DNA of 64,000 nt from SZAS-103 sp038216155. Its GTDB lineage: Bacteria > Pseudomonadota > Gammaproteobacteria > Xanthomonadales > Xanthomonadaceae. Location: NCBI GenBank assembly GCA_038216155.1, contig JBBQQH010000005.1:1-64000 (forward strand), given 5' to 3'. Every line of letters starts with the position of its first letter. Positions within the stretch are counted from its first letter, which is position 1. A program made the position numbers and the translations under genes. This document shows positions 26,339 through 35,447 of this stretch, one piece after another. The notes under the pieces were generated by a model, which saw nothing but the letters and a program-made list of their open reading frames with translations, searched no databases and had not been told where the DNA came from.

Positions 26339-28723
26339 TTAGTTGGTGCGCTGAGACACTTGCAGGATCTTCGGAGTGACGAAGATCAGCAACTCGGCCT
26401 TTGAACTGCTCTTGCTCTTGGTGCGGAACAGATTGCCCAGGAATGGCAGGTCGCCCAGCCACGGCACCTTGGTCAGGTCTTCGTTGTTCTTGAACTCGTA
26501 CACGCCACCGATCACGACCGTCTGTCCAGAGTCCACCAGCACCGCTGTAGTGACCTGGCGCTTGGTGATCTGCGGCACGGCGCCGAAGTTCTGCACTTGC
26601 AGGAACGACTTCAGCTCGTCCTTGGTGACATCCAGCGACATGAACACTCGACCGTCGTTGGTGATAGTTGGCGTGACCTTGAGTTGCAGCAGTACTTCCT
26701 TGAACTGGACGTTCGGAGTTGCCGCTGCACCCGCACCGCCGCCGGTGATCGTGATGTAACCGATCTCGTCGCCTTGCTTGATGATCGCTTCCTTCTGGTT
26801 GCTAGTGATCACCCGCGGATTGGAGATCACTTCGCCACGACCTTCGGTCTGCATTGCGGTCAGTTCAAGATCCAACGCGTGGCCCCCACGCAGAATGCTC
26901 AGGGCCAGGCTGCCTGCAGAATTTGCGATCGGCAAGTTGACATTGAGTCCGTGGGCGATTGAGGGCACCAGCAGTTGAGCGACGGTTGGCACCGGTCGGA
27001 CTATCGCATTCGGATCGGTGCCGGCCCCGATGGCTGCAGCCACTGCGGCCCGATAGGCTTCGGCAGCCGTCGCATTTCTGAGATTGTTCGCGCCAATCAG
27101 ATTGTTGTTCGCAATATTGGTCGATGTAACTGAGTTCTGCGTTGCAAGAGCGCTTTCGCGGTCCGTGCCGAAGGTTGTCAACGTCTTCGATCCATCATTG
27201 AATCCGTTGATACCGAGGCGTGCGCCAATATCCCGAGCGAAACTCTCGTTTGCAATAACAATTCGAGCCTCAATCAACACCTGATCGACCGGACGATCCA
27301 ACAACTTCACCAGCGCCTTGATCTCCTCGACCTTTTTCGGAATGTCGACCAATAGCAGCGTATTGCTGCGTCGGTCGAAACTTATGCTGCCGCGCGAGGA
27401 CAGGAAACCTCGATCCTGGTTTGCGCCGCTACCACCACCGCCTGCACTCGAGGTCTTGCTCTCCTCTGTCAGCAACTTGGCAATGTCTTCCGCATTGGCA
27501 TAATTGACCGGAATGTATTCAGACACCGTCTCTGCACGCTGGTCGATTGCGATCCGCGCATCCTCTCGGGCCTGCTCGTAATCGGCGATTTCCTTCTGCG
27601 GCGCGACCCAGATCACGTCGCCATCGCGGCGCTTGTCCAGACCCTTGGCGCGCAGCACGATGTCTAACGCCTGATCCCACGGCACGTTGATCAGGCGCAG
27701 GGTCACATTTCCCTGCACCGTATCGGCCGCGACCACATTGAGGTTGGATTCCTCCGCAATCAACTGCAGTACCGTGCGCACCGGCACATCCTGGAAGTTG
27801 AAGGTGGCCGGTTTGCCCTTGTACACCGGCTTGTCGTTAAGCCCGCCCACGCCTCGCGCCGCCCGGTCAGCCGTCATCGACTTCTTCGGCGTGATTTCGA
27901 CCACATATTCGTTGCCGGTCTGATATGCCATCGAGTCGAAACCGCCGCTGGTATTGATCGTCAGACGCGTACCGCCAGCCTGTGGACGTGAATCGATCGA
28001 CTGCACCGGAGTTGCGAAATCGACCACATTGATGCTCTTGCCCAGATTCGTCGGCAGCATCGCGTTGCCGACATCGACCATCACCCGCGAGCCTTCCGTA
28101 TGCATATTTGCCGCAGCGCCAGGGCCGCTGAAACGCAGTACGACGCGACCAGAGCCATTGGTGCCACGACGAAAATCGATGTTGGATACGCTTAACGCGC
28201 CAGCCACCCGGCGCGACGGGTCCATGCTGTTTGCCATGACCGGGCCGCGCACTGCAGCGGCGGTCATGGGAGCGCCTGCCATCGGGGCGGCCGCAGCGCT
28301 GGCACCGCCACTGTTGGCGACCGAGAGCACCAGTCGGTTGCCCTCTATGCGCGATTCGTAGGCGGCGGGTCGGAACAAATCGACTACTACGCGTGTGCGA
28401 CCGTTGGCCTCGGCAGCAGAAACGGCACTGGCAGAGCCGTTGCCGACCACGACCCTGCGGGCGGCCATGCCGTCCTTGGTATCGGGCAGGTCGATCGCAA
28501 TGCGCGGTGGATTGTCGGTGGTGAACACCTGCGCGTCCGCGATCGGATCGGCGAACTGCAAGGTGATATCCACCCCGCCGTTGGCGCCTGGCGCGTGACT
28601 GACACTTTGCAGGACATTCGTCGCGAATGCGGGGAATGCGCTGCAGAGCAGCAAGGCACCCAGGCCCAGTGCCGTGCCGCGCGACCGGCCAACCCGGCGA
28701 GTGACGTTGTATGCGCTCATCAT
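26339..28723 (-). CDS. pilQ: Type IV pilus secretin PilQ
   Basis: The outer-membrane channel through which the type IV pilus exits. The protein has 794 residues: a signal peptide ending near FPAFA (residue 34), two AMIN domains (~40-290, peptidoglycan binding), an N0/STN domain (NFQDVPVRTVLQLIAEESNLNVV), an N1 domain and the secretin domain (~540-790) with VISNPRVITSNQKEA and VPWLGDLPFLGNLFR. An Asn/Ala-rich stretch within the secretin region (near SVTSTNIANNNLIGANN, about 60 residues) looks like a lineage-specific insertion. AGGGGA precedes the start at 28723. It is the last gene of pilMNOPQ. Confidence 0.96.
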   Translation of the reverse strand: MMSAYNVTRRVGRSRGTALGLGALLLCSAFPAFATNVLQSVSHAPGANGGVDITLQFADPIADAQVFTTDNPPRIAIDLPDTKDGMAARRVVVGNGSASAVSAAEANGRTRVVVDLFRPAAYESRIEGNRLVLSVANSGGASAAAAPMAGAPMTAAAVRGPVMANSMDPSRRVAGALSVSNIDFRRGTNGSGRVVLRFSGPGAAANMHTEGSRVMVDVGNAMLPTNLGKSINVVDFATPVQSIDSRPQAGGTRLTINTSGGFDSMAYQTGNEYVVEITPKKSMTADRAARGVGGLNDKPVYKGKPATFNFQDVPVRTVLQLIAEESNLNVVAADTVQGNVTLRLINVPWDQALDIVLRAKGLDKRRDGDVIWVAPQKEIADYEQAREDARIAIDQRAETVSEYIPVNYANAEDIAKLLTEESKTSSAGGGGSGANQDRGFLSSRGSISFDRRSNTLLLVDIPKKVEEIKALVKLLDRPVDQVLIEARIVIANESFARDIGARLGINGFNDGSKTLTTFGTDRESALATQNSVTSTNIANNNLIGANNLRNATAAEAYRAAVAAAIGAGTDPNAIVRPVPTVAQLLVPSIAHGLNVNLPIANSAGSLALSILRGGHALDLELTAMQTEGRGEVISNPRVITSNQKEAIIKQGDEIGYITITGGGAGAAATPNVQFKEVLLQLKVTPTITNDGRVFMSLDVTKDELKSFLQVQNFGAVPQITKRQVTTAVLVDSGQTVVIGGVYEFKNNEDLTKVPWLGDLPFLGNLFRTKSKSSSKAELLIFVTPKILQVSQRTN

Positions 28724-28736
28724 TGCTATCCCCTAA

Positions 28737-29273
28737 TCATTGATTTTCTAGAGCGATGGAAGCCGGGCGTTCGATCCATCCGCCAGCTCCATCGGGCACC
28801 AGCTCGGTGATGACGATCTTGTCGGGTTCCACTGCAGTGACCTTGCCTTCGTTCTCGCCCAAATAGGTCCCCGGCGTGATCCGATGGGTAACCTTGTCGG
28901 GCGTCATCACCAGGCCTACCAGATGCCCTTGTCCACCCAGCGTTCCGACCATGTCCAGGCTGTCCAGCGGGAACGCCTCCATGGGCTGCCTGCGACGATC
29001 CGGATCCGGACGCGGACCCGAGGTGGCGCTGCGCGAGTCGACCGGCGGCGCGAACGGATCACGCAGGCCTTGGTCGTTGTAAGCGAACGTCTCGAACTGC
29101 TGCATCACAGGAATTGGATCCAGCGGCGGTGCGGGCTTGGCCTTTTCGGCGGCAACCCAGGTCTCCAGGTTGTCGGGATCGCTGGAAGTCACCCCTCTGC
29201 CGCACCCTGCAAGCGAAGCCAGCGCAGCTGCAATCACCATCCAGCGCATTGCGGAATGTGTACTCGCACTCAT
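28737..29273 (-). CDS. pilP: Type IV pilus inner-membrane lipoprotein PilP
   Basis: A 178-residue lipoprotein with signal peptide and lipobox LAGC (Cys about residue 24). The C-terminal beta domain has DMVGTLGGQGHLVGLVMTPD and RITPGTYLGENEGKV, the part that docks on the N0 domain of PilQ. The ATG at 29273 overlaps no gene; pilO ends 2 bp downstream of it on the coding strand. The protein links the PilMNO inner platform to the secretin. Confidence 0.94.
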   Translation of the reverse strand: MSASTHSAMRWMVIAAALASLAGCGRGVTSSDPDNLETWVAAEKAKPAPPLDPIPVMQQFETFAYNDQGLRDPFAPPVDSRSATSGPRPDPDRRRQPMEAFPLDSLDMVGTLGGQGHLVGLVMTPDKVTHRITPGTYLGENEGKVTAVEPDKIVITELVPDGAGGWIERPASIALENQ

Positions 29274-29274
29274 C

Positions 29275-29955
29275 TCATTTCGCTCCGGTTGGGGCGGGCG
29301 CGGCTGTCGTCGCGCCATCGGGTGCCGCCGCCGCATCCGCCGCCGCCGCTTCGTCTTCGTCGAGATAGCGATACGTCCGCACCGTGCCCTCCAAAGTCAG
29401 GCTGCCATTGGGGCCGATTTCGCCGGACTTCTCAGTCGGCTTCAGCGAAATGTTGTGCATGGTAAGGATCACCACTCGCGGCAACGACGCCACGCCACTC
29501 ATGAAAGCTCCAAACTGGTGGTAGGTGCCTACCATGCGCAAATTGATCGGCTTCTCGGCGTAAAACTCCTTGGGCTCTTCCGGACCAGGCTGGAACAACT
29601 CGTTGTTGATACCGGTCGCCAGCGCGGTTTGAGAAATATCCACGATCAGGTCGGGCATCTCGGTCTTGCCAGGCAATTGCCGCAGCATCTGCTGCAGCAT
29701 GTCCTGCATCTGTGCCAACTGGATGATCAGCGGCTGCAGGTTGGCGGCACGGCCTTGCTTGGTGGTGAAATCAGAACGTAGCGAAAGCTCGGTATGTTCC
29801 AGGCCATCCAAGGTTTCGCGCTGATCCTTGACCCAGACCCAATAGATCAGGAACAGAATGAGCCCGGCCAGCACCGCGCAAACGCCCAGCTGCCAGCCAA
29901 GTGGCCACGACCCGGCATTTCCGAAGTCCCGCAGGTCGACTTTTTTCTTGCTCAT
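29275..29955 (-). CDS. pilO: Type IV pilus alignment protein PilO
   Basis: A 226-residue bitopic inner-membrane protein: short cytoplasmic N-terminus, membrane helix at about 22-42 (LGVCAVLAGLILFLIYWVWV), a periplasmic coiled coil (~45-95) and a ferredoxin-like core with INLRMVGTYHQFGAFMSGVASLPRVV. An Ala/Pro/Thr-rich tail (about the last 25 residues) follows. It pairs with PilN. It overlaps pilN by 4 bp. Confidence 0.95.
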   Translation of the reverse strand: MSKKKVDLRDFGNAGSWPLGWQLGVCAVLAGLILFLIYWVWVKDQRETLDGLEHTELSLRSDFTTKQGRAANLQPLIIQLAQMQDMLQQMLRQLPGKTEMPDLIVDISQTALATGINNELFQPGPEEPKEFYAEKPINLRMVGTYHQFGAFMSGVASLPRVVILTMHNISLKPTEKSGEIGPNGSLTLEGTVRTYRYLDEDEAAAADAAAAPDGATTAAPAPTGAK

Positions 29956-30575
29956 GGCGTCGAACCTCCAGCGGCGGGTTGATCCGGCGCATCAAGAGCT
30001 GGCAACGGATTACCGTTTGCATCCTTCGGCGCGCCGGGCTTGGTCAAGGTCAGCGTAAGGTTGAATTCATACGGCAAGGTCTTGTCGGTGCCCTTGGCCT
30101 CGATCACCGACAGGTCAGGGTTGGTCATCCAGCCTGATCCCTCGATATTGCGCATGTAGGCACTGACCCGGGCGTTGGATTGCGACTGCCCGGTCAGGGT
30201 CAGTTGTTCGCCGTTTTGCTGGATCGCTGTCAAGCGCACGCCTTCGGGTATGGTCCGGACCAGTTCGTCGAACAGATGCACCATTTGCGCACGATTGGCC
30301 TGCAATTGCTCGATCACTTCCTTGCGGCGCAGCAGCTTGTCTTTCTTGGCATCGAGCTCGTCGATCTGAGCAATCTGCTTGTCGAGTTCGGCAATCTGCG
30401 CGGTCAGGTAAGCGTTGCGCGCGTTCTGGCCATCGATTTGCCTACTGTAGAAAAAGACCATCAACACGCCAAGCACCAAGGCGCCGATACCGGCAAACCC
30501 CAGCAGGATGTAGAACTCGCGTTGGCGCTGTGCGCGGCGCTCGGCGCGCCACGGCAGGAGATTGACCTTGGCCAT
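29952..30575 (-). CDS. pilN: Type IV pilus assembly protein PilN
   Basis: A 207-residue inner-membrane protein. The N-terminal cytoplasmic peptide MAKVNLLPWRAERRAQRQ carries the conserved NLLPWR motif that binds the groove of PilM. A membrane helix (~22-44), coiled coil (~45-100) and periplasmic domain follow. Start codon and pilM stop share one base (TGATG), so translation is coupled. A much longer upstream frame was rejected because NLLPWR must be N-terminal. Confidence 0.96.
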   Translation of the reverse strand: MAKVNLLPWRAERRAQRQREFYILLGFAGIGALVLGVLMVFFYSRQIDGQNARNAYLTAQIAELDKQIAQIDELDAKKDKLLRRKEVIEQLQANRAQMVHLFDELVRTIPEGVRLTAIQQNGEQLTLTGQSQSNARVSAYMRNIEGSGWMTNPDLSVIEAKGTDKTLPYEFNLTLTLTKPGAPKDANGNPLPALDAPDQPAAGGSTP

Positions 30576-31633
30576 CAGTCGAAACTCCTCAAGGCTAGTC
30601 CGCAGGCGATCATCAGCGCCGGGGCGTCCTGCGCAAGCGCATTGGCCTGCACGCGACCGCCCAGCGACATGTTGGCCAACGGGTTGGCGATCATTGTCGG
30701 CACACCGAGCTGCTCCTCGATCATCGCCGACATCCCAGCGATCGAGGCGCAACCGCCGGCCAACACGATTTGGTCGACGCGATTGAACTCGCTCCCGGCG
30801 TAGAAGAACTGCAACAGGCGCGAAACCTGCTGGACCATCGATTCCATGAACGGCTCCAGCACTTCGACCTCGTAGCTTTCCGGCAGCCCGCCTTGGCGCT
30901 TGGCCAGACCGGCTTCCTCGTAGTTCAGGCCGTAGCGGCGCATCACCTCGTCGGTGAGTTGCTTGCCGCCGAAACTCTGCTCGCGGGTGTAGATACTGCG
31001 CTGGTCGCGCAGGACATTGAGCGTGGTCACCGTGGCACCCACGTCAACCAGCGCCACCAGTCCGTCCTTCGGCACCGACAATTGGTCGGCGATCATGCGG
31101 AAGGCGTTTTCCATTGCGAACGCCTCGACATCCATCACCCGCGCGCTCAGGCCACCCATCTCCAGCGCGGATTGACGCAGTTCCACGTTCTCCGAGCGCG
31201 AGGCCACCAGCAGCACCTGCAGCACTTCGGGGTTACCGGGCATCGGCCCAAGCACCTCGAAGTCCATGCTGACTTCGTCGATCGGGTACGGGATGTACTG
31301 AGCGGCCTCGTACTGGATTTGATCCTCCAGCGCGTCCTCGTCGAGGTTGGACGGCATCGTGATCACCTTCGTGATCACCGCCGAACCCGCGACTGCGGCC
31401 GCCGCGTGCTTGGCACGGGTGCCCGAGCGGCTGACAGCGCGCTTAATGGCGTCGCCAATGGCTTCGACTTCGACGATCGACTTCTCGACCACCGCATTCG
31501 ACGGCAACGGCTCAACCGCATAGTGCTCGACCCGATAGCGGCCGCCGCTCAAACTGAGCTGCAGCAACTTGACCGCAGTCGAGCTGATGTCCACGCCGAT
31601 CAACGGCGGATTGCTACTTTCGAAGAGACCCAC
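30575..31633 (-). CDS. pilM: Type IV pilus actin-like ATPase PilM
   Basis: A 352-residue cytoplasmic FtsA/actin-fold protein. GVDISSTAVKLLQLS is the phosphate-1 motif, ALVDVGATVTTLNVL the phosphate-2 motif and LAGGCASIAGM the adenosine motif. The start is taken as the GTG at 31633 (VGLFESSNPPLIGVD), matching the MGLF start usual in PilM, with a strong GGAGGGGAG a few bases upstream; an ATG eight codons earlier would overlap that site. It opens the pilMNOPQ operon, divergent from mrcA. Confidence 0.95.
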   Translation of the reverse strand: MGLFESSNPPLIGVDISSTAVKLLQLSLSGGRYRVEHYAVEPLPSNAVVEKSIVEVEAIGDAIKRAVSRSGTRAKHAAAAVAGSAVITKVITMPSNLDEDALEDQIQYEAAQYIPYPIDEVSMDFEVLGPMPGNPEVLQVLLVASRSENVELRQSALEMGGLSARVMDVEAFAMENAFRMIADQLSVPKDGLVALVDVGATVTTLNVLRDQRSIYTREQSFGGKQLTDEVMRRYGLNYEEAGLAKRQGGLPESYEVEVLEPFMESMVQQVSRLLQFFYAGSEFNRVDQIVLAGGCASIAGMSAMIEEQLGVPTMIANPLANMSLGGRVQANALAQDAPALMIACGLALRSFD

Positions 31634-31657
31634 AGTTTCTCCCCTCCCGGCGGGCAT

Positions 31658-31880
31658 TTACGATCAATACATGCGTCGCAGGATTCAATTAAATAACGAT
31701 TTTTTACGAAATAGCAACAGGCACGGCAAAAAAAGTTGTTTTGGCCATTCCGTCGGCCTAGCGCGTTGCGGTCCCCGCTCCCCCTGCCGCCGGTCCCCAG
31801 GAAACCAACCGCGTGTCGGTTTCCCCAGCACGCTCTATACTCCTTCTTCCTGCCGACTGTAAACCATTGGGGCGTCGTGG
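31658..31880. promoter_or_regulatory. Divergent promoter region between pilM and mrcA
   Basis: This 223-bp AT-richer spacer must hold the promoters for both divergent operons. A TATACT hexamer at 31836-31841 is a plausible -10 for mrcA, but no good -35 is visible. No CRP, NtrC/sigma-54 or other box is clear. Confidence 0.4.
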
Positions 31881-34427
31881 ATGGCAATAATTTTTCGCTG
31901 GCTGCGCCGTCTGGTGCTTGCTGGACTGGTGCTGCTGGTGTTGGCTGTGGCCGGTTTGGGCGTGTTGTACTGGCTGATAGTACCCGGTCTTCCGGACGTG
32001 GCAGGCTTGCGCGACGTCGATTTGCAGATGCCCCTCAACGTCTTTTCACGCGAAGGCAAGTTGATTGCCCAATTCGGTGAAACGCGACGTTATCCGGTCA
32101 CCATCTCACAGGTGCCGATGCAACTGCGCCAAGCGGTGATTGCGATCGAGGATGCGCGATTTTACGAACATCCCGGCGTCGACTGGCGCGGCGTCAGCCG
32201 CGCGGTCTGGCTGCTGGCTACCACCAAGGACAAGCGCGTTCCAGGCGGTAGCACCATCACCCAGCAGGTGGCGCGCCAGTTCTTCCTGAGCACTGAATAT
32301 TCGTACTCGCGCAAGCTTCGCGAAATGGCGCTGGCGCTGAAGATCGAGCGTGAATTGTCCAAGGATGAAATCCTCGCGCTGTATCTCAACAAGAGCTTTT
32401 TTGGCAATCGCGCCTACGGCGTCGCTGCCGCAGCCGAGTATTACTACGGCAAGAAGCTTGAGCAGTTAACCTTGTCCGAGGCCGCCTCGTTGGCGGCGAT
32501 CCCGAAGTTCCCCTCCAGCGGCAATCCGCTGTCCAATCCAGAGCGCTCGTTGGAACGCCGCAACTACGTGTTGCTGCGGATGGCCGAGCTGCATTTCATC
32601 AGCCCCGCGCAACGCGATGCAGCGCAGGCCGACCCCAATCACGCCTCGCCGCACGAACCAAAGATCGAGGTGGAGGCGCCATATGTGGCGGAAATGGTGC
32701 GTCAGGCGATGATCGATCGTTACGGCAGCGATGCGCTGACTAGCGGTTTTCGCGTATTCACCACGATCGACAGCGTCAAGCAGGCTGATGCCAACCACGC
32801 GCTGCGCAATGGGTTGCTGGTTTACGACCGACGCCACGGCTATCGCGGCGTGGAAGCCAAGTTTGCCGAGATCACCACCGAAACCGACCCGACCATGCTC
32901 GCCAAGCGGGTGCGCGAGCGCGGCGTGCTCGGCGAGCTGATTCCCGCGCTGGTGATGGCGGTGGAGGACAAGCAAGCGGACGTGTTGTTGGGCGACGGCA
33001 GGCACACCGCGCTGGATCTGGAAGCGGTGCGCTGGGCTGTTCACGCCGGCAAGCCGGCAAAGGTTGGCAGTGTGCTTGCGCGCGGCGATTTCATCCGCCT
33101 GCTGCCAGTCGCGGACAAGCCGGGGCAATACCAGCTCAGCCAGTTACCGAAGGCGCAGGCCGCGTTGGTGTCGCTGGAACCTGAGGACGGCGCCTTGCGC
33201 GCGCTGGTGGGCGGCTTCAGTTTTTCCAGCAGCAAGTTCAATCGCGCGGTGCAGTCGTTGCGCCAACCCGGATCGAGCTTCAAGCCATTCATCTACTCGG
33301 CTGCGTTCGAGCGCGGTTTCACGCCGGCCTCGATCGTGCTGGATGCGCCGGTGATGTTTCGTGATCGCGCTGGCCACGTCTGGCGACCGCAAAACGACAG
33401 CGGCAACTTCGTCGGCCCGATCCGCCTGCGCGAAGCACTTGTTCATTCGCGTAATCTGGTCTCGGTGCGCCTGCTGGATGCGATCGGCGTCGATTTCGCC
33501 TGGCACTACGTGCAGGCGTTCGGCTTCAGCCCGCAAAGCATTCCGCAGAACCTGTCGATGTCGCTGGGCACCGCATCGGTGCCACCGCTGGCGATCGCGC
33601 GCGGCTATTCGGTGTTCACCAATGGCGGCTATCTGATCCAGCCGTATTTCATCGACCGGGTGCTCGATCGCGATGGCATCACCATTGCCCGCGCGCATCC
33701 GGCGCGTGCTTGCGACAACTGCGTGGAACGCGCCCAGCAGGAAACCGTCGCCTCGACCTTAGTCGATGGCTTCGACTTGGGCCCGACGGGTGACGCGCTG
33801 CTGGCTCCGTTGCCCGCAGATTCCGCAGTTGCCAATGGCGCCGCGGCAACAGCTGAAGCGCTGCCGCCTGCACCAGCACCAGCACCCGAGATCAAACCGT
33901 ACGACCCGGATTTTGTCGGCCCGCCCAGCGTGTTTCCGGCCAATCGCGCAATCGATGGGCGTAATGCATTCCTGATCGAGTCGCTGATGAAAGACGTGAT
34001 CAAGCGCGGCACCGGCATGGCGGCCAAAGTGCTTGATCGCGAGGATATCGGCGGCAAGACCGGCACCACCAACGATCACCGCGACGCGTGGTTCTCAGGC
34101 TTCGGCGGCCATCTGGTGACCACGGTCTGGGTCGGCATGGACGATTTCTCGACGCTCGGATACGGCGAATATGGTGCGCGTGCGGCGCTGCCGATCTGGA
34201 TCGACTACATGCGCGCCGCCCTCACCGACGTGCCGTTGCGGGCGATCGAACCGCCACCGGGCGTGGTCACCGTGAGCATCGATCCGGGCAGCGGCCGACT
34301 GTTGCCCGACGGCACGCCCGGCGCGATGACCGAGTTTTTCAAGGCCGAAGACCTCACGCGCGCGGAAACCTCGACTGCGCAATATGGCGCGGACACCAAA
34401 CCCGAGGAATCGTTCGACATTTTCTGA
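31881..34427 (+). CDS. mrcA: Penicillin-binding protein 1A (bifunctional glycosyltransferase/transpeptidase)
   Basis: An 848-residue bitopic inner-membrane enzyme that polymerises and cross-links peptidoglycan. One N-terminal membrane helix (residues ~8-32) is followed by the GT51 domain with EDARFYEHPGVD and GGSTITQQVARQFFLS (~90-135), then an OB-like insertion. The transpeptidase domain has all three motifs: SSFK with catalytic Ser465, SRN (HSRNLVS) and KTGT (GGKTGTTNDHRDAW). A low-complexity Pro/Ala segment interrupts the transpeptidase domain near residue 660. Position divergent from pilMNOPQ is conserved across gammaproteobacteria. Confidence 0.97.
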   Translation: MAIIFRWLRRLVLAGLVLLVLAVAGLGVLYWLIVPGLPDVAGLRDVDLQMPLNVFSREGKLIAQFGETRRYPVTISQVPMQLRQAVIAIEDARFYEHPGVDWRGVSRAVWLLATTKDKRVPGGSTITQQVARQFFLSTEYSYSRKLREMALALKIERELSKDEILALYLNKSFFGNRAYGVAAAAEYYYGKKLEQLTLSEAASLAAIPKFPSSGNPLSNPERSLERRNYVLLRMAELHFISPAQRDAAQADPNHASPHEPKIEVEAPYVAEMVRQAMIDRYGSDALTSGFRVFTTIDSVKQADANHALRNGLLVYDRRHGYRGVEAKFAEITTETDPTMLAKRVRERGVLGELIPALVMAVEDKQADVLLGDGRHTALDLEAVRWAVHAGKPAKVGSVLARGDFIRLLPVADKPGQYQLSQLPKAQAALVSLEPEDGALRALVGGFSFSSSKFNRAVQSLRQPGSSFKPFIYSAAFERGFTPASIVLDAPVMFRDRAGHVWRPQNDSGNFVGPIRLREALVHSRNLVSVRLLDAIGVDFAWHYVQAFGFSPQSIPQNLSMSLGTASVPPLAIARGYSVFTNGGYLIQPYFIDRVLDRDGITIARAHPARACDNCVERAQQETVASTLVDGFDLGPTGDALLAPLPADSAVANGAAATAEALPPAPAPAPEIKPYDPDFVGPPSVFPANRAIDGRNAFLIESLMKDVIKRGTGMAAKVLDREDIGGKTGTTNDHRDAWFSGFGGHLVTTVWVGMDDFSTLGYGEYGARAALPIWIDYMRAALTDVPLRAIEPPPGVVTVSIDPGSGRLLPDGTPGAMTEFFKAEDLTRAETSTAQYGADTKPEESFDIF

Positions 34428-34641
34428 CTCGATTGCGGCGTGATCCTGCTCGATTGTATTTTTATTGCACGCCCCCCGAACCGCGGCCGGGCTTGCGCTA
34501 GCTGCTTGGCAGGCGCAGCTTCTTGTCGTCGGCGCTTGCCGCTGCGAGGCGGTCTGCTATCGTTGGATCGCCGGAAGGAACTTCCCTGTGTTTCGGCTGC
34601 GGTTCGCCCTGACGTCCGCAAGTGCTGATCCGGAGGCCGCG

Positions 34642-35316
34642 ATGCGACACGCCCGGCAACACGCTGTCACCCATGTGCAAACGCTTACTCGCGAGCGTCG
34701 CCAGCGCCTGGCGATCGAAGCCGCTCGGTTAATGAGCGAGGACGGCATTCGCGATTTCCATCAGGCCAAGCTCAAGGCCGCGCAGCGGCTCGGCATCCTG
34801 GACGATCTATCACTGCCGCGTAACTGCGAGATAGAGCAGGCACTGCGCGATTACCAGCGACTATTTTGTGCCGACTCACAGCCGGCGTTACTGCGCGTGC
34901 GTCGCGAAGCCGCCGCGCGTGCAATGCATTTTTTCGCGCAATTCACGCCGCGACTGGTCGGCAGCGTGCTGGATGGTACCGCCGACGCGCACTCCCCGGT
35001 CTGCATGCACCTGCACACCGATCAGCCCGATGGCGTGGGCGAATTCCTGCGCGAGCAGGGCATTCCGGCCGAGACAGGAAGCCGACATCTATGGATTGAT
35101 CGCGAGCGCGAAGCCGAAGTGCCGGTGTGGCTGTTCAGCGCCGAAGATTTGTCGTTCGACCTGACTGTGTTGCCGCACGATGCGCTGCGTCAGGCGCCGC
35201 TGGATCGCAGCGGCAACCGACCCATGCGGCGGGCGTCACGGGTGGCTCTGCGCGCGATGCTGGAACCCGAGAGCCGCAAACTTGACGTGCTCGATCCACA
35301 TCGGCGCCAAGCCTAG
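34642..35316 (+). CDS. Conserved hypothetical protein (Lysobacterales-type nucleotidyltransferase-annotated family)
   Basis: A 224-residue protein with a well-conserved-looking N-terminus RLAIEAARLMSEDGIRDFHQAKLKAAQRLGI, which occurs in a family of proteobacterial hypotheticals often given unrelated or unclear names. There is no signal peptide or membrane segment, and no catalytic motif I can name. The C-terminal half has an acidic/aromatic stretch (VPVWLFSAEDLSFDLTVLP). The start at ATG 34642 is favoured by CGGAGG 8 bp upstream; an upstream open extension is Cys/Trp-rich and unlike a protein N-terminus. It is 214 bp from mrcA and convergent with gltA. Confidence 0.8.
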   Translation: MRHARQHAVTHVQTLTRERRQRLAIEAARLMSEDGIRDFHQAKLKAAQRLGILDDLSLPRNCEIEQALRDYQRLFCADSQPALLRVRREAAARAMHFFAQFTPRLVGSVLDGTADAHSPVCMHLHTDQPDGVGEFLREQGIPAETGSRHLWIDREREAEVPVWLFSAEDLSFDLTVLPHDALRQAPLDRSGNRPMRRASRVALRAMLEPESRKLDVLDPHRRQA

Positions 35317-35447
35317 CGATGTGCACGCATGGGCGCGCCGAGGGCCACTGGCGTTGAGACCGGGCCGTACTGGCGGCAGGCACCCGTGTCGACTGGAATA
35401 GAAGTCGCACAAACTGGCGTTAAATCGGATACGCCGTAACTTCGAGA

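Noticed and set aside
31836..31841. TATACT as a full mrcA promoter
   Set aside because: No acceptable -35 at 16-18 bp, so it is mentioned only as a candidate -10.
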